From Tropicibacter naphthalenivorans (GTDB lineage Bacteria > Pseudomonadota > Alphaproteobacteria > Rhodobacterales > Rhodobacteraceae), in NCBI RefSeq assembly GCF_900176475.1, contig NZ_FWXX01000008.1:62001-126000 (forward strand): DNA of 64,000 nucleotides, read 5' to 3'. Positions within the stretch are counted from its first letter, which is position 1; the number at the start of each line of letters is the position of its first letter. The notes beneath the pieces are model-generated. The model worked only from the letters and a program-made list of their open reading frames with translations. It had not been told where the DNA came from and did not search any database. Shown piece after piece: positions 27,108 to 36,279 of this stretch. The position numbers and the translations under genes were made by a program.

Positions 27108-28201
27108 CGCATCCGCTCCGTCTTGAGATAGGTTTTGTGGCGGCGGAACATATCCCGCCGCGCCAGCGGGAATATCTCGAACCAGGTGCGGATTTTCAGC
27201 CAGCGGCCGTACAGCCCCGTCGGTTCAAAGAGGATGAAGCCGATCAACAGGACCGAGAACATCATGGTGTCGATCCCCGGCAGCGACGCAAGGTCGATGC
27301 CCGTCGAGGCGTTGACCGTGTCGCGCAGGATGGCGATCACCTGCGGCATCCCGGTGATCAGGATCGCGCCCAGAAACGCCCCCTGGATGAACCCAAGCCC
27401 GCCGATGGTCACCACCAGCAACAGGTTGATCGAGATGAAGATCGAGAAGAGCTCGTAGTTGAAGAAGCCGATGTAGTGCCCCATCAGCGCCCCGCCGAGG
27501 CCTGTGACCCCTGCCGACAGGCCAAAGGCCAGCGCTTTGGTCCGGGTGACGTTGATGCCAAGGCTGCGCGCGCTCACCTCGCTGTCTCTGACCGCAAGGA
27601 ACGACCGCCCCGTGGGCGAGCGCATCAGGTTGGCGTAGCCCCAAGTGACCAAGGCGACGATCCCCAGCACCAGCCAGTAGAAATTCGCCAGCGCGCCGTA
27701 GCGGTCGAAACTGATGCCCATCAGGCTGATCGACGGTGCCATGGTGCCGCCCACCCCGCCGGTGATCGGCTCCAGCATGATGATCAGTTCCTCGACGATG
27801 ACGAACACTGCCAGCGTGGCGATGGCAAGGTAGATGCCCGACAGCCGCACCGCCGGAATGGCGATCACCGCGCCGAACAGCCCCGCCGCCAGCCCCGCCA
27901 CCGGAAAGGCGATCCAGAACGGCATGCCCGCGTTCATCAACCCCGCATCGGTGTAGGCTCCGATGGCAAGAAAGGCCGCGTGCCCCAGCGACACCTGCCC
28001 CGTGTGCCCCACGGCGATCATCAGCCCCATCCCCGCCAGCGCCCAGATCAGCGTATTGGCCGCCTCGGCGAGGTAGTAGTTGCCGACGAGGAACGGCAGC
28101 GCGGCCATGACCGCCAGCAGAACGGCGATCTTTGCCCGGTCCAGCCAATGTTCATGCAGGTCGATGTCGCGGTCGTAGGATTTCTTGAAGACGACGCGCA
28201 T
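27104..28201 (-). CDS. livM: ABC transporter permease LivM-like
   Basis: Inner-membrane permease, 365 residues with about ten hydrophobic segments. Conserved LivM features are GLMIAVGHTGQVSLGHAAF and FLAVRDSEVSARSLGINVTRTKALAFGLSA. It has a basic C-terminal extension (RRDMFRRHKTYLKTERMR). It lies three bases after the livH stop. Confidence 0.92.
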   Translation of the reverse strand: MRVVFKKSYDRDIDLHEHWLDRAKIAVLLAVMAALPFLVGNYYLAEAANTLIWALAGMGLMIAVGHTGQVSLGHAAFLAIGAYTDAGLMNAGMPFWIAFPVAGLAAGLFGAVIAIPAVRLSGIYLAIATLAVFVIVEELIIMLEPITGGVGGTMAPSISLMGISFDRYGALANFYWLVLGIVALVTWGYANLMRSPTGRSFLAVRDSEVSARSLGINVTRTKALAFGLSAGVTGLGGALMGHYIGFFNYELFSIFISINLLLVVTIGGLGFIQGAFLGAILITGMPQVIAILRDTVNASTGIDLASLPGIDTMMFSVLLIGFILFEPTGLYGRWLKIRTWFEIFPLARRDMFRRHKTYLKTERMR

Positions 28202-28204
28202 GGC

Positions 28205-29101
28205 TCAGACCTTCTTCATGTGGATCTGGGCAAACAGCCCGCCGGGCCGCGTCACCAGCACCACCAGCATCAGGATGTATGGCGACATGATCGCCAGTTC
28301 TCCCGGCGCGTAACGCCCCGCGATGGGTTCGATGATGCCGATCAACAGCCCGCCTAGCAACGCGCCCGGCAGGCTCCCCAACCCGCCGATGACGGCGGCG
28401 GCAAAGGCCTTGATCCCCAGAAGCCCGATGTTCGGGTCGATCGCCCCGCGCGTGGCGTACAGCACCCCCGCCACCGTCGCCACGGCCCCCGACAGGCCCC
28501 ATGTCAGCGCGTTGATCTTCATCACCGGGACGCCGACGATATAGGACGCCATCTGGTTCTGGCTCGACGCCTGCGCGGCGAGGCCCACCTTGGTAAAGGC
28601 GAAAAACGCCCAAAGCGCCACGGTCAGCACCAGCGTCACCACGATGGCGATCAGATCCGCCAGCGAGATCACCACGCCGCCAAGGCTTAGGTTCACGCCG
28701 GCAAAAGGCGTCTCCAACACAAGCGGCGAATAGCCCCAGATCGACCCTGCGATAAAGCGAAAGACAAAGCCCATGGCGATGGTCAGGATCACCAGCGCGA
28801 ACTGCGGCTGGCCGAACAGTTGCCGCACCACGACACGTTCCACCGTCCAGCCGATCCCGAACATCAGGGCAATCGCCAAGGGCACCGCCAGCCAGAACGA
28901 CAGGCCCAGCTGCCCCTCGTTCCCCAGCCCAAGCGCGATGAACGCGCCAAGCATCATCATGTCGCCTTGGGCGAAGTTGACCCCCTCGGACGCCTTGTAG
29001 ATCAGCACGAACCCAAGCGCGACAAGACCGTAGATACATCCGTTGGCAAGGCCGCCGATCAGTAGCTGCAAGACCTCCATCAGGTGTGCAGCCATAGGCA
29101 T
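28205..29101 (-). CDS. livH: ABC transporter permease LivH-like
   Basis: Inner-membrane permease, 298 residues, first gene of the operon. LivH motifs are ANGCIYGLVALGFVLIYKASEG, NFAQGDMMMLGAF and KAFAAAVIGGLGSLPGALLGG. The start may be ATG 29101, 29095 or 29080; no clear ribosome site separates them. It is divergent from a TetR gene with an inverted repeat between them. Confidence 0.9.
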   Translation of the reverse strand: MPMAAHLMEVLQLLIGGLANGCIYGLVALGFVLIYKASEGVNFAQGDMMMLGAFIALGLGNEGQLGLSFWLAVPLAIALMFGIGWTVERVVVRQLFGQPQFALVILTIAMGFVFRFIAGSIWGYSPLVLETPFAGVNLSLGGVVISLADLIAIVVTLVLTVALWAFFAFTKVGLAAQASSQNQMASYIVGVPVMKINALTWGLSGAVATVAGVLYATRGAIDPNIGLLGIKAFAAAVIGGLGSLPGALLGGLLIGIIEPIAGRYAPGELAIMSPYILMLVVLVTRPGGLFAQIHMKKV

Positions 29102-29177
29102 AGGGGCGCTGTCGCGCCTCTCTTGTTCAGCATGCCGTCTCCTCCCCGTCAGGCTGTGAACGTTGTTGACTTGAGCT

Positions 29178-29211
29178 AAACACAGGTGTCAATTTCCGGT
29201 CAACAGTGTTT
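29178..29211. promoter_or_regulatory. Imperfect inverted repeat in livH-tetR intergenic region
   Basis: AAACACAGGTG (29178-29188) and CAACAGTGTTT (29201-29211) are complementary at 9 of 11 positions around a 12-base spacer. The position between the divergent livH and TetR starts suits an operator. The match is imperfect, so this is a candidate only. Confidence 0.4.
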
Positions 29212-29228
29212 TTCAACCGGGACGTGCC

Positions 29229-29849
29229 GTGAACCAGATTGCCCTGCGCATCCACCATGCCGCCATGCGGGTCTTTGCCGAAGAGGGCGGAACCTGCCTT
29301 GCGGTCAGTGACGTGGCCCGCGCCGCCGGGCTGTCGCGCGCGACGATTTACAACAATCTGGACAATCCCAGCGCGCTCTATGCCTCTGTCTGCGATCTGA
29401 TCTCGGACGAGCTGGACCATTCCTTTGGCCTTGTGACCGAGGGGATGGATGACCCGGCCGAGGTGATCTCTGCCTGTGTGCGCCTTTCCCTGCGCCGCAC
29501 CCACGAAGAACAGGACTGGGGGCGCTTTCTGGCGCGCTTTGCCATCGTCGAACCCAAGGTGCGCAGCTTTTGGGGCCGCATCCCGACCCAAGCGATCAAG
29601 CGCGGCGTCGACGAGGGGCGATTCACCATCCCGCGCGGCTATTCCGCCACCATGGCCGCGACGCTGGGCGGCACGACGCTGGGCGGCATGGCGCTGGTGC
29701 TGGATGGTCTGCGCACGTGGCGGCAAGCGGGCGAGGAAATGGCCGACATCACCCTGCGCGGCCTTGGCGTGCCCCCGGACGACGCCGCGCGGATCGCCCG
29801 CATAGACCTCGACCCGCTGCCAAAGCTGGCGGTCTTTGGCAAACACTAA
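29229..29849 (+). CDS. TetR-family transcriptional regulator
   Basis: A 206-residue regulator beginning at GTG 29229. The HTH is LAVSDVARAAGLSRATIYNNLDNPSALY, with an all-helical ligand domain after it. Divergent from the liv-acyl-CoA ligase operon and upstream of a thiolase operon, it probably controls one or both in response to an acyl-CoA or free acid (inference). Confidence 0.88.
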   Translation: MNQIALRIHHAAMRVFAEEGGTCLAVSDVARAAGLSRATIYNNLDNPSALYASVCDLISDELDHSFGLVTEGMDDPAEVISACVRLSLRRTHEEQDWGRFLARFAIVEPKVRSFWGRIPTQAIKRGVDEGRFTIPRGYSATMAATLGGTTLGGMALVLDGLRTWRQAGEEMADITLRGLGVPPDDAARIARIDLDPLPKLAVFGKH

Positions 29850-29871
29850 CTGGGACTTTGGGAGGAGCCCC

Positions 29872-29910
29872 ATGACAGCCAGAGGCACACCCAAGGCGGT
29901 GCCGGCATGA
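29872..29910 (+). CDS. Possible 12-codon leader peptide
   Basis: A tiny ORF (MTARGTPKAVPA) with a strong GGGAGGAG ribosome site. Its TGA overlaps the ATG of the next ORF (ATGA at 29907-29910). It may be a stub of a deleted gene or a coupling leader for the downstream fragment. There is no protein-family evidence. Confidence 0.25.
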   Translation: MTARGTPKAVPA

Positions 29911-30173
29911 CCTTGCCCGCTGTTTTCGACACCATGCGCCTGCCGCTGATCGGCGCGCCCATGTTCATCCTGTCCGGTCCCGAACTGGTGATTGCCCAGT
30001 GCAAGGCCGGGATCGTCGGCACCTTTCCGGCGCTGAATGCCCGCGAGAGGGACGGCGACCTCGTGCAGGAAATCCGCGAGTGGTTCGACGGGCCGCCCTG
30101 CGCCGATGTCGTCGCCCGCCCGAAGGCCGATTTCGCGCGCGCCAAAGCCCGGCTTGACCGGCTCACCGCATAA
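29907..30173 (+). CDS. Chimeric fragment: nitronate monooxygenase N-terminus plus unrelated tail
   Basis: 88 residues. Residues 1-46 (MRLPLIGAPMFILSGPELVI, then AQCKAGIVGTFPALNAR) are the start of a nitronate monooxygenase/2-nitropropane dioxygenase, including the GAPMF flavin-site motif. From residue 47 (near base 30045) the sequence changes to DGDLVQEIREWFDGPPCADV and ends in a basic tail I do not recognise. Nitronate monooxygenases have more than 300 residues, so the TIM barrel is missing. This looks like a deletion fusing two genes, like the one at 5056. Not expected to be an active flavoenzyme. Confidence 0.65.
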   Translation: MTLPAVFDTMRLPLIGAPMFILSGPELVIAQCKAGIVGTFPALNARERDGDLVQEIREWFDGPPCADVVARPKADFARAKARLDRLTA

Positions 30174-30200
30174 AATTTCACGATACCGGAGGAGATATCC

Positions 30201-31397
30201 GTGACAGCCTACATCCCTTATGGGGCCTATTGGTCAACGCCCTTTGCCCGCTGGCAGGGGTCGTTTTCCCACCTGCATTCCATCGAATTCGCCGCGCATG
30301 TGGCCAAGAGCGCCTTGGCGGCGCGCAGCCTGACGCCGGAAACCTTTGACTTTGCCGCCTATGGCATGACCGTGCCGCAGTACCGCAGCTTTTACGGCAC
30401 GCCTTGGTTTACTGCGTTGATGGGGGCCGAGCATCTGGCCGGCCCGACCGTCAACCAAGCCTGCGCTACCGGCGCACGGCTGGTGGCGACAGCGATGGGC
30501 GAGATGGCCGTGAGCGGCGTCGAGACCGCGCTGATCGCGTCGGGCGACCGCACGTCGAACGGCCCGCACGCCTATTACCCCGCCCCCGATGCGCCGGGCG
30601 GCACGGGCCAAGGCGAGAACATCGTGATGGAAAGTTTTAATCGCGATCCCTTTGCCAAATGCGCCATGGTCGACACCGCCGACAACGTCGCCCGCAAGCT
30701 GGGCATCTCGACCGAGGAACAGCACGAGGTCGCCAGCTTTCGGGCCGAGCAATACGCCGCCGCGCTGGCCGACGATCGCGCGTTCCAGAAACGCTACATG
30801 GAGGCGGAGTTCCCCGTGCCCGACGGGCGCTACCGCAAGACGGTCAAGACCTTGCAGGGCGACGAAGGCATTTACCCCGCCTCGCCGGAAAAGATGGCCG
30901 CGCTGAAACCCGTGATGCCGAACGGCTCTGTGACCTTTGCGGGGCAGACGCACCCGGCGGATGGCTCTGCGGGGATGGTGCTGTGTGCGTCAGAGGCCCG
31001 CGCGCAGGAGATCGCGCCCAAATCCGGCCCCGTCACGCAGGTTCTGGCGGTGGCGCAGGGCCGTGATGAGCTGGCCCATATGCCCGCCGCGCCGATCCGT
31101 GCCGCGAAACGCGCGCTAAAGGTCGCCGGGCTGGAGATCGGCCAGATCGACGTCTTTAAATCGCACAACCCCTTTGCGGTGAACGACATTGCCTTTGCCC
31201 GCGCCTTTGATCTGGATTGGAAGCGGATGAACAACTACGGCTCGTCACTGATCTGGGGGCACCCGCAGGGGCCGACCGGCCTGCGCGCCATGATCGAGAT
31301 GATCGAAGAGCTGGAAATGCGCGGCGGCGGCACCGGCCTGTTTCAGGGCTGCGCGGCAGGCGACAGCGCCATGGCGGTGATCCTCAAGGTGGGCTGA
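30201..31397 (+). CDS. Thiolase-family acetyl-CoA acyltransferase
   Basis: Thiolase-fold enzyme of 398 residues, starting at GTG 30201 after GGAGGAG. The nucleophilic cysteine is C88 in NQACATGAR, and the C-terminal histidine is in GHPQGPTGLRAMIEM. The usual final CGGGGQ-like block is replaced by FQGCAAGDSAMAV, which still offers a cysteine. It probably cleaves or condenses a 3-ketoacyl-CoA; the preceding TetR and liv/ligase genes suggest a beta-oxidation-like role. Confidence 0.85.
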   Translation: MTAYIPYGAYWSTPFARWQGSFSHLHSIEFAAHVAKSALAARSLTPETFDFAAYGMTVPQYRSFYGTPWFTALMGAEHLAGPTVNQACATGARLVATAMGEMAVSGVETALIASGDRTSNGPHAYYPAPDAPGGTGQGENIVMESFNRDPFAKCAMVDTADNVARKLGISTEEQHEVASFRAEQYAAALADDRAFQKRYMEAEFPVPDGRYRKTVKTLQGDEGIYPASPEKMAALKPVMPNGSVTFAGQTHPADGSAGMVLCASEARAQEIAPKSGPVTQVLAVAQGRDELAHMPAAPIRAAKRALKVAGLEIGQIDVFKSHNPFAVNDIAFARAFDLDWKRMNNYGSSLIWGHPQGPTGLRAMIEMIEELEMRGGGTGLFQGCAAGDSAMAVILKVG

Positions 31398-31644
31398 CGC
31401 CCCCTTTGGCCGTTCCCGTCATGGGGGCGGCCTGCGGTTTTGGGGCCATTTCGCACGCAAGCGCCCCATAAGAATGTCCAATTGCGGCTATCTGTTCACT
31501 CGACTCCCCTATCCCATACGCTGTATCGCCAGCGGTAAGAGACTTGCCAAAGCGCAAGGTTCGGTATACATCCGCATACAAACGGCCATCCACCGTTCGC
31601 GGGTCGAGAATCGCGACCTGCGCTCCAGCCATATCCGACGTCAC
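31384..31644 (-). CDS. Hypothetical short ORF, uncertain
   Basis: An 86-codon ORF filling most of the 260-bp gap between the thiolase and acnB, on the opposite strand. It reads like normal protein (VAILDPRTVDGRLYADVYRT, GIGESSEQIAAIGHSYGAL), and the DNA is less GC-rich than its flanks. It has no recognised domain and overlaps the thiolase end. It could be a gene remnant. If it is not a gene, the gap holds only the acnB leader. Confidence 0.25.
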   Translation of the reverse strand: MTSDMAGAQVAILDPRTVDGRLYADVYRTLRFGKSLTAGDTAYGIGESSEQIAAIGHSYGALACEMAPKPQAAPMTGTAKGGVSPP

Positions 31645-31658
31645 ATGTAGGGACCGCC

Positions 31659-34448
31659 ATGAGCCTGTACACCGAGTATCTGAACGAGATCGAAACCCGC
31701 AAAGGCGAAGGCCTGCACCCCAAGCCCATCGACGATGGCGCGCTGGTGGCAGAGCTGATTGCCCAGATCGAAGACACCGGCAACGAACACCGCGAGCAGT
31801 CGCTGAACTTCTTTATTTACAACACCCTGCCCGGCACCACGCCTGCGGCGGGCGTCAAGGCGGCCTTCCTCAAGAAGATCATCACCGGCGAGGCCACCGT
31901 GGCCGAGATCACCCCGGATTTCGCCTTTGAACTGCTGTCGCACATGAAGGGCGGCCCCTCTGTCGAGGTTCTGCTGGACATCGCCTTGGGCGACGATGCG
32001 GACAACGCAGCCAAGGCGGCTGAGGTGCTGAAAACGCAGGTTTTCCTCTATGACGCCGACATGGACCGTCTGGCCGAGGCCCACAAAGCGGGCAACGCCG
32101 TCGCGGGCGACATCCTGCAAAGCTACGCCAAGGCAGAGTTCTTTACCAAGCTGCCCGACATCGAAGACGAAATCGAAGTCGTGACCTACATCGCCGCCGA
32201 AGGCGACATCTCGACCGACCTTCTGTCCCCCGGCAACCAGGCGCACTCGCGCTCTGACCGCGAGCTGCACGGCAAGTGCATGATCTCGGAGACGGCGCAG
32301 AAGGAAATCGAAGCGCTCAAGCTCCAGCATCCGGGCAAGCGCGTTATGCTGATCGCGGAAAAGGGCACCATGGGCGTGGGGTCTTCGCGTATGTCCGGCG
32401 TCAACAACGTGGCGCTGTGGACCGGCAAGCAGGCCTCTCCCTACGTGCCTTTCGTGAACATCGCCCCAGTTGTGGCAGGCACCAACGGCATCTCGCCGAT
32501 CTTCCTGACCACCGTTGGCGTGACCGGCGGCATCGGCCTTGACCTGAAAAACTGGGTCAAAAAGCTGGACGAGGACGGCAAGCCGGTGCTCAACAACGAA
32601 GGCAACCCGGTTCTCGAACAGAAATACTCGGTCGAAACCGGCACCGTTCTGAAAATCGACACCAAGGCGCAGAAACTGAAATCGGCGGACGGCGAAGAGC
32701 TGACCGACGTGTCCAGCGCCTTCACCCCGCAGAAGGTCGAATTCATGAAGGCCGGCGGTTCCTACGCCGTGGTCTTTGGCAAAAAGCTGCAATCCTTCGC
32801 GGCAGAGACGCTTGGCGTGGAAGCGCCGCAGGTCTTTGCACCGTCCAAGGAAGTTTCGATCGAAGGTCAGGGCCTGACCGCGGTTGAAAAGATCTTTAAC
32901 GCCAACGCCCGCGGCACCACGCCGGGCAAGGTGCTGCACGCAGGCTCTGACGTGCGCGTCAAGGTCAACATCGTGGGCAGCCAGGACACCACCGGCCTGA
33001 TGACCTGTCAGGAACTCGAAGCGATGGCCGCCACCGTGATTTCCCCGGTTGTGGACGCCGCCTATCAGTCCGGCTGCCACACCGCCTCGGTCTGGGATAA
33101 AAAGGCGCAGGCCAACATCCCCAAGCTGATGTCCTTTATGAACAACTTTGGCGTTGTCACCGCGCGTGACCCCAAGGGCGTTTATCACTCCATGACGGAC
33201 GTGATCCACAAGGTGCTCAACGACATCACCGTGTCGGATTGGGACATCATCGTGGGCGGCGACAGCCACACCCGTATGTCCAAGGGCGTCGCCTTTGGCG
33301 CGGACTCCGGCACCGTGGCGCTGGCGCTGGCGACCGGTGAGGCAACCATGCCGATCCCGCAGTCCGTCAAGGTCACCTTCAAGGGCAAGATGGCCGATTA
33401 CATGGACTTCCGCGACGTGGTGCACGCGACGCAGAAGCAGATGCTGGAGCAGCACGGCGACAACGTCTTCCAGGGCCGCGTCATCGAAGTGCACATCGGC
33501 ACCCTGCTGGCGGACCAAGCCTTCACCTTCACCGACTGGACCGCAGAGATGAAGGCGAAAGCCTCGATCTGTATCTCCAACGATGAGACGCTGATCGGCT
33601 CGCTGGAGCTGGCGCGTGATCGTATCCAGGTGATGATCGACAAGGGCATGGACAACGAAGCAGGCACCCTCGCGGGTCTGATCGCCAAGGCCGAAGCGCG
33701 CATCGCCGAGATCAAGTCGGGCGAAAAGCCTGCCCTGACCCCGGATGACAACGCCAAGTACTTCGCAGAGGTTGTGGTTGATCTGGACAAGATCGACGAG
33801 CCGATGATCGCCGACCCGGACGTCAACAACGCCGATCCGTCGCGCCGCTACACCCACGACACCATCCGCCCGATCTCCTACTACGGTGGCGACAAAAAGG
33901 TGGACCTGGGGTTTGTCGGCTCGTGCATGGTGCACAAGGGCGACGTGAAGATCGTGGCCCAGATGCTGCGCAACCTTGAAAAGGACGCAGGCGAGGTCAA
34001 GTTCAACGCGCCCCTCGTGGTCGCAGCGCCGACCTACAACATCATCGACGAGCTCAAGGCCGAGGGTGACTGGGAAATCCTCCAGAAGTACTCTGGCTTT
34101 GAATTCGACGATCTGTTCCCCAAGGCGCAGGCCCGCACCGAGTACGAGAACATCCTGTACCTGGAACGCCCCGGCTGTAACCTCTGCATGGGCAACCAGG
34201 AAAAGGCGGCCAAAGGCGACACCGTTCTGGCGACCTCGACCCGCCTGTTCCAGGGCCGCGTGGTGGAAGACACCGCCGAGAAGAAAGGCGAGAGCCTGCT
34301 GGCCTCGACCCCGGTTGTGGTGCTGTCGGCGATTCTTGGCCGGACCCCCTCTTCCGAGGAGTACAAGAAGGCCGTGGAAGGCATCGACCTGACCAAGTTC
34401 TCGCCGCCGCTGCAAGCGCCGAGCACGACGCAGTCGGCGCACTTCTGA
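31659..34448 (+). CDS. acnB: Bifunctional aconitate hydratase 2/2-methylisocitrate dehydratase
   Basis: AcnB-type aconitase, 929 residues, TCA-cycle enzyme interconverting citrate and isocitrate with a [4Fe-4S] cluster. The N-terminal HEAT-like domain (to about residue 160) and the swivel domain precede the catalytic domains, the AcnB order. Cluster cysteines are in FVGSCMVHKGD and in RPGCNLCMGNQ (C-x2-C). HTRMSKGVAFGADSGT is part of the active site. TAGGG precedes ATG 31659. It is intact, with a strong terminator downstream. Confidence 0.97.
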   Translation: MSLYTEYLNEIETRKGEGLHPKPIDDGALVAELIAQIEDTGNEHREQSLNFFIYNTLPGTTPAAGVKAAFLKKIITGEATVAEITPDFAFELLSHMKGGPSVEVLLDIALGDDADNAAKAAEVLKTQVFLYDADMDRLAEAHKAGNAVAGDILQSYAKAEFFTKLPDIEDEIEVVTYIAAEGDISTDLLSPGNQAHSRSDRELHGKCMISETAQKEIEALKLQHPGKRVMLIAEKGTMGVGSSRMSGVNNVALWTGKQASPYVPFVNIAPVVAGTNGISPIFLTTVGVTGGIGLDLKNWVKKLDEDGKPVLNNEGNPVLEQKYSVETGTVLKIDTKAQKLKSADGEELTDVSSAFTPQKVEFMKAGGSYAVVFGKKLQSFAAETLGVEAPQVFAPSKEVSIEGQGLTAVEKIFNANARGTTPGKVLHAGSDVRVKVNIVGSQDTTGLMTCQELEAMAATVISPVVDAAYQSGCHTASVWDKKAQANIPKLMSFMNNFGVVTARDPKGVYHSMTDVIHKVLNDITVSDWDIIVGGDSHTRMSKGVAFGADSGTVALALATGEATMPIPQSVKVTFKGKMADYMDFRDVVHATQKQMLEQHGDNVFQGRVIEVHIGTLLADQAFTFTDWTAEMKAKASICISNDETLIGSLELARDRIQVMIDKGMDNEAGTLAGLIAKAEARIAEIKSGEKPALTPDDNAKYFAEVVVDLDKIDEPMIADPDVNNADPSRRYTHDTIRPISYYGGDKKVDLGFVGSCMVHKGDVKIVAQMLRNLEKDAGEVKFNAPLVVAAPTYNIIDELKAEGDWEILQKYSGFEFDDLFPKAQARTEYENILYLERPGCNLCMGNQEKAAKGDTVLATSTRLFQGRVVEDTAEKKGESLLASTPVVVLSAILGRTPSSEEYKKAVEGIDLTKFSPPLQAPSTTQSAHF

Positions 34449-34467
34449 TCCGGATCGGACACGACAT

Positions 34468-34503
34468 AAAGGGGGGCGAGCCGCACAGCTCGCCCCTTTT
34501 TCG
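34468..34503 (+). terminator. Rho-independent terminator after acnB
   Basis: GGGGCGAGC (34473-34481) and GCTCGCCCC (34488-34496) form a perfect 9-bp stem with loop CGCACA. AAAG upstream and CTTTTT downstream extend it. It lies between acnB and the convergent galD-like gene and could work both ways. Confidence 0.92.
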
Positions 34504-34527
34504 TTGCCAATTGGGATGGAAACGGGC

Positions 34528-35598
34528 CTAGACCGGCGCGGGAAAGACGCGCCCTTCCATCAGCAGGCGCGCGGTGCGCAGGGTGCCAGCGCCGGTCACC
34601 GTCCCCGCCGCGTCACGCCGGAGCAAAACGTCCGCCGCGCCGCTGGCATGTTCAATCGCAAGCGTGTCGCCCTCGGGCAGCTGGGCCAAGCGCGCGGCAG
34701 GGCCATCGCTTAGCGTGCAGGCGGCAGCCACGGTGACCGCGCCGAACACCCCGATCGCCGCATGACAGCGGTGCGGGATAAAGCTGCGGGTGGCAATCGC
34801 CCCGCCCGCGCGCGCGCGCGACACCAGCACCATTTTCGGCACCGATTTGTCCGCCACATCCCCGAGGGTCATCATCGGACCCACCTTGAGGCGGATCGCC
34901 TCCAGCCGCGCCTTGAGCGGCTCATTCGCGTCCAGCGCCTCGCGCGTCTCGTCCCCGCTCAGGCCAAAGTCCGCCGCATCAAGAATCACGCTCGGCATCC
35001 CGTAGTCGATCAGCGTCACCTGCACGCCGTTCACAACGTCCACCGCGCGCCCGGTGGGCAGCATCGCCCCGCACATCGACCCTGCGAGCGCGGTGAACAG
35101 CAAGGACACCGGCGCGTGCGTCCCCGGCACGCCGTCGATCCGCGCCGCACCGTCATAGCTGACGCGCCCGCCGGGGGTCTGGACGATGGCCGTGGCGACT
35201 TCGCCGGTGTTCCGCATGTGGATGCGCACGGGCGTCTCGCCGTCCTGCGCCGTCACAAGCCCGCGTTCAATGGCGGCAGGGCCGACACAGGCAAGGATAT
35301 TGCCGCAGGCCTGCGCGTCACTGACAACGGCGCGGTCCATAAAGACCTGAAGGAACAGGTAATCCACGTCGGCATCGGCGCGGCTGGGCGGCGCCAAGAC
35401 CGCCGCCTTGGAGGTCAGCGGGTCCGCCCCGCCCATGCCGTCGATCTGCGTTGCCGAGGGAGAGCCCATGATCCGCAAAAGCAGCGCGTCCCGCTGCGCC
35501 GGATCGGCGGGCAAATCAGACGCAAGGAACACCCCGCCCTTGGAGGTGCCCCCGCGCATCCACAGGCAGGGAATGCCTGCATCAAAGCTCTGAGACAT
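34528..35598 (-). CDS. galD: 4-oxalomesaconate tautomerase-like (PrpF family)
   Basis: PrpF-family isomerase of diaminopimelate-epimerase fold, 356 residues. Features are [47 protein letters not shown] and [15 protein letters not shown]. In gallate and protocatechuate meta-cleavage, GalD/LigU tautomerises or isomerises 4-oxalomesaconate. The two adjacent genes are the aldolase and hydratase of the same pathway, which makes this assignment better than the methylcitrate role of PrpF. It overlaps the aldolase gene by 17 bp. Confidence 0.85.
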   Translation of the reverse strand: MSQSFDAGIPCLWMRGGTSKGGVFLASDLPADPAQRDALLLRIMGSPSATQIDGMGGADPLTSKAAVLAPPSRADADVDYLFLQVFMDRAVVSDAQACGNILACVGPAAIERGLVTAQDGETPVRIHMRNTGEVATAIVQTPGGRVSYDGAARIDGVPGTHAPVSLLFTALAGSMCGAMLPTGRAVDVVNGVQVTLIDYGMPSVILDAADFGLSGDETREALDANEPLKARLEAIRLKVGPMMTLGDVADKSVPKMVLVSRARAGGAIATRSFIPHRCHAAIGVFGAVTVAAACTLSDGPAARLAQLPEGDTLAIEHASGAADVLLRRDAAGTVTGAGTLRTARLLMEGRVFPAPV

Positions 35599-36262
35599 AG
35601 GTCAGCCCCTTTGCCGCCAGACGCGAGCGCATGTCGTAGATGTCCAGCCCCAGCTCGCCCGCCGCCAGCCGCTGTCGTTTTGCCTCTTCGGCGTCCAGCC
35701 GCGTTTGCGCGGCGGCCATGACGCTTTCCGCCTGCGCGCGCGGCACCACGCAGACGCCGTCATCATCGGCCACGATCACATCGCCGGGGTGCACGGCAGC
35801 CCCTGCGCAGACGATGGGGACGTTGACGCTGCCCACGGTTTCCTTGACGCAGCCCTGCGCCGAGACGGCGGTGGACCAGACATGGAACCCCATCTGCCGC
35901 AGATCGCGCGTGTCGCGCACCCCCGCGTCAATGATCAGCGCCCGGCACCCGCGCGCCATGGCCGAGGTCGCCAGAAGGTCGCCAAAGTAGCCCATGTCGC
36001 AGGGGGCGGTGGGTGCGAGCACCATGATATCGCCCTCTTGCAGCTGTTCGATGGCCACATGCACCATCCAGTTGTCGCCGGGCGCGGCAGAGATCGTCAC
36101 CGCGCTGCCCGCGATGGCCGCGTCCTGCTGGATTGGCCGCATGTTTGCCCGCATCAAACCGCTGCGGCCTTGGGCTTCGTGCACCGTGGCGACGCCGGCT
36201 GCGCCAAGGCGGGCAATGGTCTGCGCGTCGGCGCGAGGGATATCTTGAACAACGGTGGTCAT
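35582..36262 (-). CDS. galC: 4-carboxy-4-hydroxy-2-oxoadipate aldolase (RraA-like fold)
   Basis: RraA-fold class II aldolase, 226 residues from ATG 36262. It would split 4-carboxy-4-hydroxy-2-oxoadipate into pyruvate and oxaloacetate. Motifs are [41 protein letters not shown] (substrate and metal site: G-x-L-x10 and R-D) and [15 protein letters not shown]. The open frame to 36421 lacks a family-like start. The central gene of a galB-galC-galD operon. Confidence 0.88.
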   Translation of the reverse strand: MTTVVQDIPRADAQTIARLGAAGVATVHEAQGRSGLMRANMRPIQQDAAIAGSAVTISAAPGDNWMVHVAIEQLQEGDIMVLAPTAPCDMGYFGDLLATSAMARGCRALIIDAGVRDTRDLRQMGFHVWSTAVSAQGCVKETVGSVNVPIVCAGAAVHPGDVIVADDDGVCVVPRAQAESVMAAAQTRLDAEEAKRQRLAAGELGLDIYDMRSRLAAKGLTYVSEL

Positions 36263-36279
36263 GGTGGCACGCCCCGCTT

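Noticed and set aside
31641-34442. 933-codon minus-strand open frame opposite acnB
   Set aside because: Shadow of a GC-rich gene: composition is His/Arg/Asp-rich with no domains, while the plus strand encodes a complete AcnB.
34528-35598. Methylcitrate-cycle PrpF role next to acnB
   Set aside because: No prpB, prpC or acnD homologue is nearby, while the overlapping genes belong to the gallate lower pathway.
35582-36262. RNase E inhibitor RraA
   Set aside because: The fold matches, but the context with GalB- and GalD-like genes and the aldolase-type residues favour the CHA aldolase role.
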